This document shows, in pieces, positions 36,063 to 44,925 of a stretch of DNA of 64,000 nucleotides; within the stretch, counting starts at the first letter, position 1, and each line of letters begins with the position of its first letter. Source of the DNA: Spirochaetae bacterium HGW-Spirochaetae-1. GTDB lineage: Bacteria; Spirochaetota; UBA4802; UBA5550. Both the position numbers and the translations under genes were made by a program. The notes under the pieces were generated by a model. The model worked only from the letters and a program-made list of their open reading frames with translations. It did no database searches and was not told the origin of the DNA. Location of the stretch: positions 1 to 64,000 of the forward strand of contig PGXY01000006.1 of the NCBI GenBank assembly GCA_002839375.1, in the 5' to 3' direction.

Positions 36063-37289
36063 TCACAGTCTGCCGTGAATCATGAGCTCAATGAGCCGGT
36101 GTCCTTCCCTTATGAAAAGGCCGGTGGCAGAAGCGGCCTCTTCACTGTACTCCCGGGACTTCCTGTCATTGAGAGTGAGGTCGGTCCAGCCGTCGGACCG
36201 GTACATGCAGAAAGGCACCGGGTCTGATGAATGGGTCTTTATACTTATTGGGGTGGGGTGGTCGGGCATTATGAGAACCGAGTAGTAATCAAATTTTTTC
36301 AGGCCCTCCAGTACGGGTCCCACGACCTTTTTATCGAAATCCTCGATGGCCTGGAGTTTGTGCTCAAGGTTTCCTTCATGGCCAGATTCATCGGGTGATT
36401 CTACATGGAGGTAAACATAATCGGCATGTTCCAGGGCAGCGAGAAGGGCGTCGGCCTTGCCCGCATAATTGGTATCGATATATCCCGTGGCACCTTCCAC
36501 GTGAAGCGGTGTGAGACCGGCGGCGCGGCCTATACCGTGAATGAGGTCCACGGCTGAAATGGTATGTCCTTCCAGTCCGAAGCGTTCCTTCAGGGTGAGA
36601 ATGGAGGGCTTTCTGCCGCCGCCCCAGAGCCAGAGCGAAACGGGATTTCCACGATAGGTATCCCGGGCCTTTTTAATGGCCTCCGAATGTGCTATTATCT
36701 GCTGCGAGCGCTTCATGATGTCCAGAAGCATCCCGGCACCTTCTCCCGAAGGAAGATACGGGTCTATGCCGCGGTCAGTGATATCATGGGGCGGCGTGGC
36801 AGTCGTTATCTTTTCATATGGATAGTTGCGCCAGATAACTATATTCCGGTAGGATACGCCGGGATAAAACTCGATGTCTTTTATCCGGATATTATCGGCG
36901 ATTTCTTTCATGACAACGCGGGTGAATTCCGTCTCAATATGGCCGCCGGCAAAGTCTTTCATGATGCCCTTTTCCAGGGTAGTGATGTTGCATCGAAATG
37001 CCGCGTCCCTGGGACCCATTTCTATGTTCATATTCAGTGCTTCCAGGGGAGCCCTTCCCGTGTAGTACACCTTCGGGTCATAGCCGAAAACCGATAGGTT
37101 GGCTGTGTCGCTTCCCGGGGACATGCCTTCGGGTACTGTCTGCGTCAGGCCCGCGATGCCCTGTCGGGCGATCCTGTCCATGTTGGGAATCGATGCGTGC
37201 TGTAAGGGGGTTTTATTCCCCAGGGAGGCAATGGGCAGATCAGCCATGCCGTCACCCAACAATATGACTATTTTACGCGTTCTATTCAT
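36063..37289 (-). CDS. apgM: cofactor-independent phosphoglycerate mutase, archaeal type
   Basis: A 408-residue enzyme of the alkaline-phosphatase superfamily that interconverts 3- and 2-phosphoglycerate with two metal ions. The metal/phospho-Ser region is VILLGDGMADLP and the Ser lies in GMSPGSDTANLSVFGYDP. HVESPDESGHEGN, MPDHPTPISIKTHSSDPVPF and the final EEAASATG are family signatures. Length fits the ApgM group. It is the glycolytic/gluconeogenic mutase or a paralogue; no other glycolysis gene lies nearby. Confidence 0.93.
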   Translation of the reverse strand: MNRTRKIVILLGDGMADLPIASLGNKTPLQHASIPNMDRIARQGIAGLTQTVPEGMSPGSDTANLSVFGYDPKVYYTGRAPLEALNMNIEMGPRDAAFRCNITTLEKGIMKDFAGGHIETEFTRVVMKEIADNIRIKDIEFYPGVSYRNIVIWRNYPYEKITTATPPHDITDRGIDPYLPSGEGAGMLLDIMKRSQQIIAHSEAIKKARDTYRGNPVSLWLWGGGRKPSILTLKERFGLEGHTISAVDLIHGIGRAAGLTPLHVEGATGYIDTNYAGKADALLAALEHADYVYLHVESPDESGHEGNLEHKLQAIEDFDKKVVGPVLEGLKKFDYYSVLIMPDHPTPISIKTHSSDPVPFCMYRSDGWTDLTLNDRKSREYSEEAASATGLFIREGHRLIELMIHGRL

Positions 37290-37398
37290 GTTTTACCCAT
37301 TTTTTTGATTACAGCACTATTTGCACGGTTGCGGTAATATTTCAATAAATAATTTTTGATGATTTTGACTTTTTTGGGAGGATCAGGCTGAGATTCCC

Positions 37399-37815
37399 TT
37401 ATGATCTGTCGGATATCCACTGCGAACCGTCGCTGTAGAATTCCTTTTTCCAGATCGGAACTGTCTTTTTAATCGTGTCGATGATAAATCGGGCGGCCTG
37501 AAATGATTCGTCGCGATGGGGAGAGGAGACGCAAATAATGATGCTTGCTTCGCCGATGTTGACTCTGCCGTATCGATGCACTATGAGGCAATCGGTGATG
37601 GTCCATTCTGCAGAGGCATCCCTGGCGATTTTTTCCAGTTCCGAACGGGCCATTTCTTCATAAATTTCGTATTCCAGGTATGAAACCTGTTTGCCTTTCG
37701 ATTTATTCCGGGCCCGGCCAATAAAGGTAACCAGGGCGCCGTCCTGTTCGGTCCCGGTCAACGCGTTGGCCGCGGCGATATCGATGGGTTCCAATTGCAG
37801 CTTTATTTCTATCAT
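37399..37815 (-). CDS. moaE: molybdopterin synthase catalytic subunit MoaE
   Basis: A 138-residue protein that adds two sulfur atoms to precursor Z with MoaD. Motifs include GALVTFIGRARNKSKGKQVSYLEYEIYEEMA, HRYGRVNIGEASIIICVSSPHRDESFQAARFIID and the C-terminal PIWKKEFYSDGSQW with the substrate-binding Lys pair. It lies 9 nt downstream of moaD on the same strand. Molybdenum-cofactor genes moaA and moaC are not in the window. Confidence 0.93.
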   Translation of the reverse strand: MIEIKLQLEPIDIAAANALTGTEQDGALVTFIGRARNKSKGKQVSYLEYEIYEEMARSELEKIARDASAEWTITDCLIVHRYGRVNIGEASIIICVSSPHRDESFQAARFIIDTIKKTVPIWKKEFYSDGSQWISDRS

Positions 37816-37824
37816 CGGACTTTG

Positions 37825-38070
37825 TCAGCCTCCGCTGACCGGCGGAAAGATGGCCAGAATATCACCGGCATGCAATACCGTATCAATCTGACAATAGGTA
37901 CTGTTAAGAGCGAAGAGGAGATTTTCCCTGAGCGTATTGAGTCCCGGGCTCTCTTTCCGAAGCGTGGTGAGGACATCAGCCACGGTGCTTTCATCTTTGA
38001 CGTTGATTTCTTTCCGGTCGAATCCCAGTGCATCTTTAGCGGAAGCGAATGGTCTGATTGTAATCAGCAT
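37825..38070 (-). CDS. moaD: molybdopterin synthase sulfur carrier MoaD
   Basis: An 81-residue beta-grasp protein ending in PPVSGG. The C-terminal Gly-Gly carries the thiocarboxylate that donates sulfur to molybdopterin. It precedes moaE in the same operon, as in many bacteria. The hypothetical 38080-38448 gene ends 9 nt upstream. Confidence 0.92.
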   Translation of the reverse strand: MLITIRPFASAKDALGFDRKEINVKDESTVADVLTTLRKESPGLNTLRENLLFALNSTYCQIDTVLHAGDILAIFPPVSGG

Positions 38071-38079
38071 CTTGACTCA

Positions 38080-38448
38080 CTACTTGGCGTTTTTTGTGCG
38101 TTTGAGCATGAAAAGATAGTGCTTGATGTAAGGTTGGAGGCTCTCATGGTATGAGGAGAGCTCAACGCTTTTCGGCTCTTTCAGAATAATCCCCAGGCTG
38201 GTCTTGGTAATATCCTCATCGCAAGTATCAATGATTATTTTAAACCGGCGCATGATCTCACGATCAACAGCATCCAGTGTCATTTTATTCATCTCTGAAT
38301 ACATTTTAAGCAGGTTTGTTTTTTTTCTCGAACCTTTGCCCCGGAAAGATTTCGATACCTTCGTACTCTCGGTTTTTCCGGTTTTTACTTTAGCTGGCTT
38401 TTTAGCGGTATTTGTTTTTTTAGCAGCTGCCTTTTTTTTCTCGGCCAT
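38080..38448 (-). CDS. hypothetical protein with Lys/Ala-rich N-terminal tail
   Basis: A 122-residue protein. The first 45 residues are rich in Lys, Ala and Thr (MAEKKKAAAKKTNTAKKPAK), like histone H1-type or nucleic-acid-binding tails. Residues about 50-122 are mainly helical (MTLDAVDREIMRRFKIIIDTC). No known family. It is the first gene of the moaD-moaE transcription unit, with only 9 nt before moaD, but nothing in it suggests cofactor synthesis. Confidence 0.65.
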   Translation of the reverse strand: MAEKKKAAAKKTNTAKKPAKVKTGKTESTKVSKSFRGKGSRKKTNLLKMYSEMNKMTLDAVDREIMRRFKIIIDTCDEDITKTSLGIILKEPKSVELSSYHESLQPYIKHYLFMLKRTKNAK

Positions 38449-38822
38449 TCATCTCACCCATTTCACGAAATAATCGCAGATAATAGAACACACTCTTTAC
38501 CTGTAAACACAAATTTTAAAAAAAGTTTATGTCATATGATGAAGTATGACTCTTTAAAGCGCAGTAGATAGAAAATAATGTATGTATAAATAGTATCATT
38601 GTTGTGTAACAATATCAAGCATTTAATGGTTTGATTTGGTAAGTATTTTGATAGTAAGAAGACTTCTTTAATATAGGGGTCAGAGCATCGAATACGGTAT
38701 GAAATAATAAAGTGTGCATGAAAAATGTTTATATCCGTGAACATTTGACCGAATAATAGATATGGAAGGATTATTCCGGGCAGGCATGATTCCCCATGAT
38801 ATTAACTGAAGGTGAGGTTCCC
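38449..38822. other. AT-rich intergenic region with first GGGTCAGAGC copy
   Basis: Mostly AT-rich DNA separating divergent genes. The only clear element is the first copy of the 10-mer GGGTCAGAGC at 38677-38686. Promoters for both directions must lie here but are not obvious. Confidence 0.45.
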
Positions 38823-38954
38823 ATGAAGTGCGCCAAGTGTGGAAAAGAGCTCAATACGCTTAATCATTTTTTTATTCCCGTCCGCAACAGGATATCAGGG
38901 CTTCGATACTGCATCCAGTGCGCCAGGGAAGAAAAGATTGTGACGTTGATATAA
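38823..38954 (+). CDS. very small two-CxxC zinc-ribbon protein
   Basis: A 43-residue protein with two Cys pairs, CAKC at residues 3-6 and CIQC at residues 30-33, well placed for one zinc ion. GAGG lies 5 nt before the ATG. The remainder is basic. No family can be named. It sits just upstream of btuF and downstream of the first GGGTCAGAGC copy. At this length a chance frame remains possible, but the paired CxxC and the ribosome-binding site argue for a gene. Confidence 0.55.
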   Translation: MKCAKCGKELNTLNHFFIPVRNRISGLRYCIQCAREEKIVTLI

Positions 38955-39049
38955 ATGCTGCGGATACCCACTGATTCTGCCATCGTGAAACTCTGTACCC
39001 AGACGGGGTCAGAGCAGGCATGATAGGGGCAGCAATGGCAAGGGGTATC

Positions 39050-39895
39050 ATGATGAGCAGGATACTGGTCGTTTCAGGTATTCTTTTCCTTCTAAGTGCT
39101 CTGACCCTTTCAACATGCGGTAAAGGTGAATCGGAAGCCGTACGGCATGAGGTAAAAAGAATAATCTCTCTTTCTCCATCCATCACGAGACAGATAATAG
39201 ACCTCGACGCCTCAGACCTTCTGGTGGGGGTGACAACTTTCCATCCGCCCCTTCCCCGTAAAATAGAAATCGTAGGCACCATGTTAAACCCCGGCATTGA
39301 GAAGATTGTGCTTTTGAATCCAGACCTGGTAATACTGTCCGAAGAAGATGGCGCTACACAAAAAATCGATTCCCTGAAAATGGCGGGTATTCCCCTCGTT
39401 ACATTAGGACGAAACAGGGACTTTGTATCACTCTGTACTAATTATGAACGCCTGGGCCGTATCCTGGGAAGGGCGCAGCTTGCCGTGGAAAAAATAAAGG
39501 CTTATGAAGTGGAATTAAATAGAGTACGAAGGCCCCGGAGCGGAATAGGCGTTGTATTTCTTGTGTCACATATCCCCCTGATAACTGTATCGGGCGAGTC
39601 TTTCATCGGGCATATCATTGATGATGCAGGCGGAGTAAATATCTTTGCCGATTTGAGGAATCCCTATCCGGTTATATCACTGGAATCGCTGGTGCGGCGT
39701 AATCCCCGTGTAATACTTGTCATGACGCAGGATGGGGATATTTATCTCAAACAAAGGATGAAAAAACTGACTGGTAAGGGAGTGGCTGAACCGGGGATTT
39801 ACTCTATCGCTACTGATCACATTCCGTACTACACTCCTGCCGACTATGTTGCTTCCGTGAGTATCGTGGCTGAACTTATTGGGAGGAAACAATAG
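39050..39895 (+). CDS. btuF: ABC transporter substrate-binding protein, BtuF-like
   Basis: A periplasmic binding protein of about 280 residues of the BtuF/FepB class. A lipobox-type signal ends at STCG. The mature part has the two-lobe motif RIISLSPSITRQIIDLDASDLLVGVTT and NLDLVILSEED-like NPDLVILSEE, then SLESLVRRNPRVILVM. AAGGGG lies 4-7 nt before the ATG pair 39050/39053; ATG codons at 39020 and 39035 are alternatives. One GGGTCAGAGC copy lies just upstream and a reverse copy lies inside the signal-peptide codons (Ala-Leu-Thr-Leu). Its transporter partners btuC and btuD lie beyond the transposase gene. B12 is the likely cargo, from the nearby riboswitch operon. Confidence 0.82.
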   Translation: MMSRILVVSGILFLLSALTLSTCGKGESEAVRHEVKRIISLSPSITRQIIDLDASDLLVGVTTFHPPLPRKIEIVGTMLNPGIEKIVLLNPDLVILSEEDGATQKIDSLKMAGIPLVTLGRNRDFVSLCTNYERLGRILGRAQLAVEKIKAYEVELNRVRRPRSGIGVVFLVSHIPLITVSGESFIGHIIDDAGGVNIFADLRNPYPVISLESLVRRNPRVILVMTQDGDIYLKQRMKKLTGKGVAEPGIYSIATDHIPYYTPADYVASVSIVAELIGRKQ

Positions 39896-39925
39896 GGGCT
39901 GGTTTTTTTTTACAGTTTTTTTCTG

Positions 39926-40516
39926 CTAAAAATAAACAGCGATTCTTTTTAGATAGGCTTGTTCATATAAAAGAAATTTTTTTACACAGGCATCAAAGCT
40001 ATCACCGAGTGCTGTAAAAAATGCATGAGGTGTTATTGCAACGGGCGCCTTATAGTTTTTTATGAGATATACGTTTATAAATCCCACATCATTTTTTTTT
40101 GGGTCAGAAGAGAGTCCTTTCCTTACCGGTTTGTATCCGATGTGCCAGAGCAGCCACAGAAGATATTCTTCAGGATTATCAATTTCCTCTATAACCATTG
40201 AGCAGAACCTTTCATTCCAAAAAGGTCCCGTTGTTTTCATTGAACGATTGTATCGTTCCGCGATTCTGGCTTTAATATACTGCATGATTTTTGAGACCGT
40301 TTCCCTGTCAAGAAGTGTGCGTATGATCAAATGGATTTCATTATCCACGGGCTCAGCTGCAATAAGTTCGAAATCATATTTTCCCTGGCACATGTGGATC
40401 GCCTCAATAAAATACTTACGGTAAAATTTGCTTTTCAGAAGGTCGCGCTTCCCATGGCATCGTGATGTGCAGTGATGTGTTTTGCCCTGGGCGATGTTTC
40501 TCAGTCTTCTGGCCAT
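39926..40516 (-). CDS. REP-associated tyrosine transposase-like protein (RAYT)
   Basis: A 196-residue Y1-transposase relative. The N-terminal THHCTSRCHGKRDLLKSKFY, the block KARIAERYNRSMKTTGPFW with the candidate catalytic Tyr, NERF, and the block EYLLWLLWHIGYKPVRKGL are RAYT landmarks. RAYTs nick single-stranded REP/BIME sequences. The usual HUH metal site (His-x-His) reads Glu-Ile-His here (NEIHLII), so the first metal-binding His is replaced, which may weaken catalysis. It separates btuF from btuC-btuD and is surrounded by 16 copies of GGGTCAGAGC. It may have been acquired into the B12 transporter operon. Confidence 0.85.
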   Translation of the reverse strand: MARRLRNIAQGKTHHCTSRCHGKRDLLKSKFYRKYFIEAIHMCQGKYDFELIAAEPVDNEIHLIIRTLLDRETVSKIMQYIKARIAERYNRSMKTTGPFWNERFCSMVIEEIDNPEEYLLWLLWHIGYKPVRKGLSSDPKKNDVGFINVYLIKNYKAPVAITPHAFFTALGDSFDACVKKFLLYEQAYLKRIAVYF

Positions 40517-40817
40517 GATTTCTATCCCTATTTATTCTTTAACTATAATGTATAATGTATAATACGGAGAGAGTGTACTTGAATTGAATAAAATCCGGGG
40601 TCAGAGCCGGTTTTCTAAGATATGCAGGTTGAATTATTTATAGATTTCTATGGGGTCAGAGCATGGTACTGTTGCTAGTATAAGTTATATGCTCTGACCC
40701 CATAAGGTTGCAGAACAGAAAAAATCCAGAACAGGCCAGTTTTCTATTTGTATTAATAGCCCTTTCTTCTTAAATAGTGATGAAACGCATTATTAAAGGA
40801 TACATGTTATTTCCCCC
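40517..40817. other. intergenic region with REP-like units upstream of btuC
   Basis: It holds three copies of GGGTCAGAGC, two of them as the inverted pair at 40650-40703. No gene is seen. The btuC promoter or readthrough path must cross these hairpins. Confidence 0.55.
40650..40703. repeat. perfect inverted repeat built from the 10-mer
   Basis: ATGGGGTCAGAGCAT (40650-40664) and ATGCTCTGACCCCAT (40689-40703) are perfect 15-bp complements, 24 nt apart. This is the layout of a REP/BIME hairpin, placed about 130 nt upstream of the RAYT start codon and 115 nt before btuC. Confidence 0.8.
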
Positions 40818-41786
40818 ATGAATAAATTGTGGCGCTACATATTGTTTCTTTTTATTTTAATCATATTAGTCTTTTTTGCGCTCATGGCGGGAACGGAATT
40901 TTATTCTCCACGCGACATCATCCATGCTCTGACCCCCGGTTCTGATTCCACGGCGCACACAATTATCACCGGCATCAGGATACCGCGCATACTCCTGGCT
41001 CTCGTGACGGGCGCCGCCCTGGCTGTGAGCGGTGTACTGTTTCAATCCATACTGAAAAATCCTCTTGCTGACCCTTTCATCATGGGAGTATCAGGGGGCG
41101 CTTCACTGGGAGCTTCCCTGGCCATTGTTTTTTCCCTTCCGAACATTTTCATTGTAATTTTTTCCTTTGCAGGGAGCATTTTTGTAGTCCTTTTCGTCCA
41201 TTTTATGTCGTCACGCCACAGCTTTGGTACTTCGTCGCTCATACTTACGGGTATCTCCGTCAGTTTTATCATGTCTTCGGGTGTGCTTCTCATTTTTGCC
41301 ATGTCCCGGTCCCAGGATGTGCATCGGGCCATGATGTGGCTTATGGGAGATCTGTCCCAGGCCCGGTATGATATGCTTGCCGGGGCCGGAATATCCTGCG
41401 GTATCCTTATACTGCTTGCCCTGCGGTATCATAAGCACCTTGATATACTCTCCTTCGGGGAGCAGTTTTCCCGGAACCTGGGGGTTACGGGGTCAGAGCT
41501 TCGGCATATATTTTGGATAGCGGCGCTTTTATCGGCCCTTTCCGTATCCCTGGCAGGCGTCGTTGGATTCGTGGGGCTCATAATCCCCCACCTGGCACGC
41601 TCAATCTTCGGACCGGAGCACCGGAAGCTTATCCCTCTTTCGGCCTTTTGCGGTGCCGGATTTCTTATCCTGGCCGATACCACGGGGCGTTCCATCGCTC
41701 CCCCCTACGAGATACCCGTGGGGATCATCACGGGTTTTGCCGGGGGAATATTTTTCCTCATCTATATGACACGGCGCAGGGTATAG
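40818..41786 (+). CDS. btuC: FecCD-type ABC transporter permease, BtuC-like
   Basis: A 322-residue permease with about ten membrane helices, of the family for cobalamin, haem and iron-siderophores. Family stretches are RIPRILLALVTGAALAVSG, LADPFIMGVSGGASLGA, GVVGFVGLIIPHLAR and a final GIITGFAGGIFF. It contains one reverse copy of GGGTCAGAGC reading Ala-Leu-Thr-Pro (40926) and one forward copy reading Gly-Ser-Glu (41490); both keep the frame. btuD follows 31 nt later. Cobalamin is inferred from the neighbouring B12 system. Confidence 0.88.
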   Translation: MNKLWRYILFLFILIILVFFALMAGTEFYSPRDIIHALTPGSDSTAHTIITGIRIPRILLALVTGAALAVSGVLFQSILKNPLADPFIMGVSGGASLGASLAIVFSLPNIFIVIFSFAGSIFVVLFVHFMSSRHSFGTSSLILTGISVSFIMSSGVLLIFAMSRSQDVHRAMMWLMGDLSQARYDMLAGAGISCGILILLALRYHKHLDILSFGEQFSRNLGVTGSELRHIFWIAALLSALSVSLAGVVGFVGLIIPHLARSIFGPEHRKLIPLSAFCGAGFLILADTTGRSIAPPYEIPVGIITGFAGGIFFLIYMTRRRV

Positions 41787-41817
41787 AATGTCTGGAAAAG
41801 GGAATGAGGGTCAGAGC

Positions 41818-42615
41818 ATGGATATATTCACTTTAAAAGACGTTTCAGCAGGATATGACCGGAAGGAAATTATCCACGGTGTGGATCTCATCGTGTCCCA
41901 GGGGGATTTTCTCGCCGTGATCGGCCCTAACGGCGCCGGAAAGTCCACACTACTTAAAACCATGACGGGCGGGATAGTGCCGTCAAAGGGGTCAGTTATT
42001 TTCAGGGACAGAGCCTTAAGACACTGGCACGGATCAGCCCTGGCCCGGGAAATGTCCGTGGTGCACCAAACCATGGAACAGCTACAGGCCTATACGGTGC
42101 GTGAGTTCATCCGCCTGGGACGCTTTCCCCATCAGAAGGCCTGGGAAATCGAAAGCATGGACGATACCCGGCTTATCAATGAAGCCATGGCAATCTGCGG
42201 CGTGGAACATCTTTCGGGCCGTTCAATAAACGAACTTTCCGGCGGCGAGGTGCAGCTCGTGTGCATAGCCCGGGCTCTGACCCAGAACCGCGACGTCATC
42301 CTCCTCGATGAGCCCGTATCACACCTGGATGTGAAGCACACCCTGAAGATCATGGATATCCTCCACGACCTGAACCGGCAGGGTGCCACGGTCATCACCG
42401 TGCTCCATGATCTCAACCTGGCCTCGGACTACTGCCGACGTATCATCGGTATAAAAGAGGGAAGGATATTCTTCGACGGCGCACCACAGGAGGTCATCAC
42501 CTATGACCGCATCGAGGCCCTGTTCGATATCGTGTGCGTGGTGCGGGAAAATCCCATTTCCGGCAGGCCCTTTGCCTATGGGGTGCCGGGATATGTGGGG
42601 CGCGAAAGAAAATAA
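41818..42615 (+). CDS. btuD: ABC transporter ATP-binding protein, BtuD-like
   Basis: A 265-residue ATPase for the BtuC permease. Walker A is GPNGAGKST (residues about 36-44), the signature LSGGE (about 139), Walker B VILLDEP (about 161) and the switch His lies in VLHDLNLASDYCRR. The start at 41818 is preferred over the ATG at 41788. The GAGGG at 41806-41810 gives the right spacing, and it is part of the GGGTCAGAGC repeat unit, which runs into the start codon. A reverse copy lies inside the gene at 42274. The gene is convergent with the 42619 gene, with 3 nt between. Confidence 0.88.
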   Translation: MDIFTLKDVSAGYDRKEIIHGVDLIVSQGDFLAVIGPNGAGKSTLLKTMTGGIVPSKGSVIFRDRALRHWHGSALAREMSVVHQTMEQLQAYTVREFIRLGRFPHQKAWEIESMDDTRLINEAMAICGVEHLSGRSINELSGGEVQLVCIARALTQNRDVILLDEPVSHLDVKHTLKIMDILHDLNRQGATVITVLHDLNLASDYCRRIIGIKEGRIFFDGAPQEVITYDRIEALFDIVCVVRENPISGRPFAYGVPGYVGRERK

Positions 42616-42618
42616 TCG

Positions 42619-43539
42619 TCACAGAAATATCCTGAAACCTATTTCCAGGCTGTTTATATTGCCCCAGATTTTTTTCCCTTCATAATAATCATAGAATATA
42701 AATATTTCATCCGAGGCGCTGCCCGATATCTTTCCCTTTTCGATGTTCTGCATCTGTCTGTTGTAAGTATATGCCGCATATAAACCGAAGGTATTGTTAA
42801 ACAGATATGTTATACCGAGAGAAAAGTTGAAAGAGTACCGGTTGATGTTATATGTGATGATTTCGTTATCGTAGTAGTCGTCGGTATAGGTCACCTGGGC
42901 TCTTCCATAGGTAAAGGTAAATTCCCCAAAAGGCATGAGATGAGGGGAAACCTGATAAAAATAGGCTATGGATGGGCCGCCGTCCACGACAATATTTTTT
43001 GAGCTGGTAATGGTGGTTATTGAATAAGGGATAGATATACATTCATCCTGATGAAAAAAGGCGAAACCGAAGGTGCCGCCTACGGCAAGTCCTTTTAGGA
43101 TCACATATTGCAGTTCAAAGGAAAGGCCGGGATTGATATAAAAATCATTTTTACTTCCCTTAAAGAGTTCACCGCTGTACATGTTGAAGGAAGCAACATT
43201 GCCCAGACCCAGGATGAAGGTGCCCGGTTCAAGGGGATTTTCAGTTGCGGTCGGGGACAATGAATTAACCGGAGCGGAAGGTTTTGCTGCCTCCTGTTCA
43301 TACTGCTCCAGGTTAATTACGGTACCGTCGCTGTACTCGATATACCGGACTTCTCCGCGGCCGATTACCTCAAAGGGCTTATCACCAACAGGATCAAATT
43401 CGATGGTCGCCTCTTTGACGCTGAGGATTTTTCCTTCCAGGGTGATATTACTTTTCAGGTAGAGACGGTCGGCGTAAAGGGCCGAAGTGATAGAGATTAT
43501 CATCATTGCCGCTATCATTAATATAATGCTTTTTTTCAT
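42619..43539 (-). CDS. outer-membrane beta-barrel protein
   Basis: A protein of about 306 residues starting at MKKSIILM (GAGGATC upstream; an ATG 11 codons earlier is rejected). A signal peptide is followed by a small strand-rich domain (residues about 25-80) that may resemble an SH3-like or PRC barrel (SVKEATIEFDPVGDKPFEVI). From about residue 105 the sequence alternates aromatic and polar residues and ends with LEIGFRIFL, the pattern of an outer-membrane barrel with aromatic terminal strand. It is last in a four-gene minus-strand operon started by an ECF sigma factor. Function unknown. Confidence 0.7.
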   Translation of the reverse strand: MKKSIILMIAAMMIISITSALYADRLYLKSNITLEGKILSVKEATIEFDPVGDKPFEVIGRGEVRYIEYSDGTVINLEQYEQEAAKPSAPVNSLSPTATENPLEPGTFILGLGNVASFNMYSGELFKGSKNDFYINPGLSFELQYVILKGLAVGGTFGFAFFHQDECISIPYSITTITSSKNIVVDGGPSIAYFYQVSPHLMPFGEFTFTYGRAQVTYTDDYYDNEIITYNINRYSFNFSLGITYLFNNTFGLYAAYTYNRQMQNIEKGKISGSASDEIFIFYDYYEGKKIWGNINSLEIGFRIFL

Positions 43540-43596
43540 TTGATCCTCGTTTGTTATATGACCAAATTCCACTATCTGTATCCTTGTTTGAACTTC

Positions 43597-44892
43597 TCAC
43601 ATAAACCGATACACGATCCCCACTTGGATGGAAAAAATGGGTGTAGAGTTAAAAGAATCCGCTTTTTTTAGGTTAGGAGCACCGGGAGCGGGGTAATTTG
43701 CTGGCATATATCCATTTGTGTTATTATAATACCTAGTTTCATATGAGATTTTTTTTATAATGGATTGTTTAACTGGATAGTTGCAGATAAACGACAGGTT
43801 GAGTCCGACGGGGCCTATCAGCATATAATTTATCCCGGTTTCTAACGCAAGCATGAAAAGGTGTATGTTATTTGAAATATTCAGGTTTCCATCGGAAAAG
43901 TCTGAGTAGTGTGTTGAGGTGTTATTGGCATAAATGTATGACTGATTCGAATAATTATATCTGTAAAAATAGTATCCTCCGCCTATAGCTGCATAGGGAG
44001 TCAATTTTAGCACAGGATAATTGAACTGCAATAGACCATCAATGCCTATTCCCTTGAATCTGCCAGATTTTACAGTAGTTGATAACGAATGATATTCATC
44101 ACTCGTGATGTCTAATGTTTCATGTTGTGATTTTCTAATTTGACTAGACCATACGGTGGCATTAGCATTTGTCTTCAATGCCAGGAAGGTGTTAATGTCA
44201 TAAGTAGTAGATGCTATTACGGACATCATGTCATGAAGAACATCGATTTTATCGATAACAATGGGATCTCCTGGCGTCTCAGGCAGTTTCAGAACGGGAA
44301 GTGGAATTTCCCATAATCCGTACCGGTAGGCAATGCCGAAATACATGGGATGCCGGTCATCGTCCTGTGGTTCCGGAACATATCCCGTATCCTTCATTGC
44401 CGCCCGGCTGATGCGACCCGCAAGATTATTCACGGCCCGGTCCAGTTCCTTGTCGGACGGCACCTGTTCGAATTCGGCGGCAATAATCCGTCCCTCACTG
44501 ATATCCACGAGCTTTACCGAGATGTTGTATTCCGTGAGGCGCGATATGCTGCCCACCACAACGAGGTCCGCTGAGAGAACCTTGCCGTAGTCCACGGCGC
44601 ACTGGGTCTCGGAGCACTGGTTTAGGGTGGCCTTCTGTTCTTTCATGATGAGGTTGATTTGGCTGCGTTCAAGGACGGCAAAGTTTCCCTGTTTGTGCAG
44701 GTTCACCTCCAGGATGTCCCGGACTATATCGGCATACACGGCGGGGATGTTCTTTGCCTCCAGGGCCAGCACGGCTATTTTTGGCTTCTCCGTGGTTTTT
44801 GCCGGAGCTTTATCCTTTGCCAGGACGGGGAGGCCCAGGATGAGTATCAGTGCCAGGGATATCAGCGATTTTAAAGTTGTGTTTCGCAACAT
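43597..44892 (-). CDS. CsgG-like domain protein with C-terminal beta-barrel
   Basis: A 431-residue protein. A signal peptide (residues 1-25) leads to a CsgG/LpoB-like periplasmic domain (about 38-165), with KIAVLALEAKNIP, DIVRDILEVNLHKQGNFAVLERSQI and ADLVVVGSISRLTEYNISVKLVDISEGRIIAA. The last 240 residues look like a beta-barrel and end in PIFSIQVGIVYRFM, an aromatic terminal strand. The two halves suggest a periplasmic sensor or adaptor fixed to an outer-membrane pore. It lies between the anti-sigma-like gene and a second barrel gene in the same operon. Confidence 0.7.
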   Translation of the reverse strand: MLRNTTLKSLISLALILILGLPVLAKDKAPAKTTEKPKIAVLALEAKNIPAVYADIVRDILEVNLHKQGNFAVLERSQINLIMKEQKATLNQCSETQCAVDYGKVLSADLVVVGSISRLTEYNISVKLVDISEGRIIAAEFEQVPSDKELDRAVNNLAGRISRAAMKDTGYVPEPQDDDRHPMYFGIAYRYGLWEIPLPVLKLPETPGDPIVIDKIDVLHDMMSVIASTTYDINTFLALKTNANATVWSSQIRKSQHETLDITSDEYHSLSTTVKSGRFKGIGIDGLLQFNYPVLKLTPYAAIGGGYYFYRYNYSNQSYIYANNTSTHYSDFSDGNLNISNNIHLFMLALETGINYMLIGPVGLNLSFICNYPVKQSIIKKISYETRYYNNTNGYMPANYPAPGAPNLKKADSFNSTPIFSIQVGIVYRFM

Positions 44893-44925
44893 GGTTTAAC
44901 CTCGAAATTCATTTTCTATGGGACA

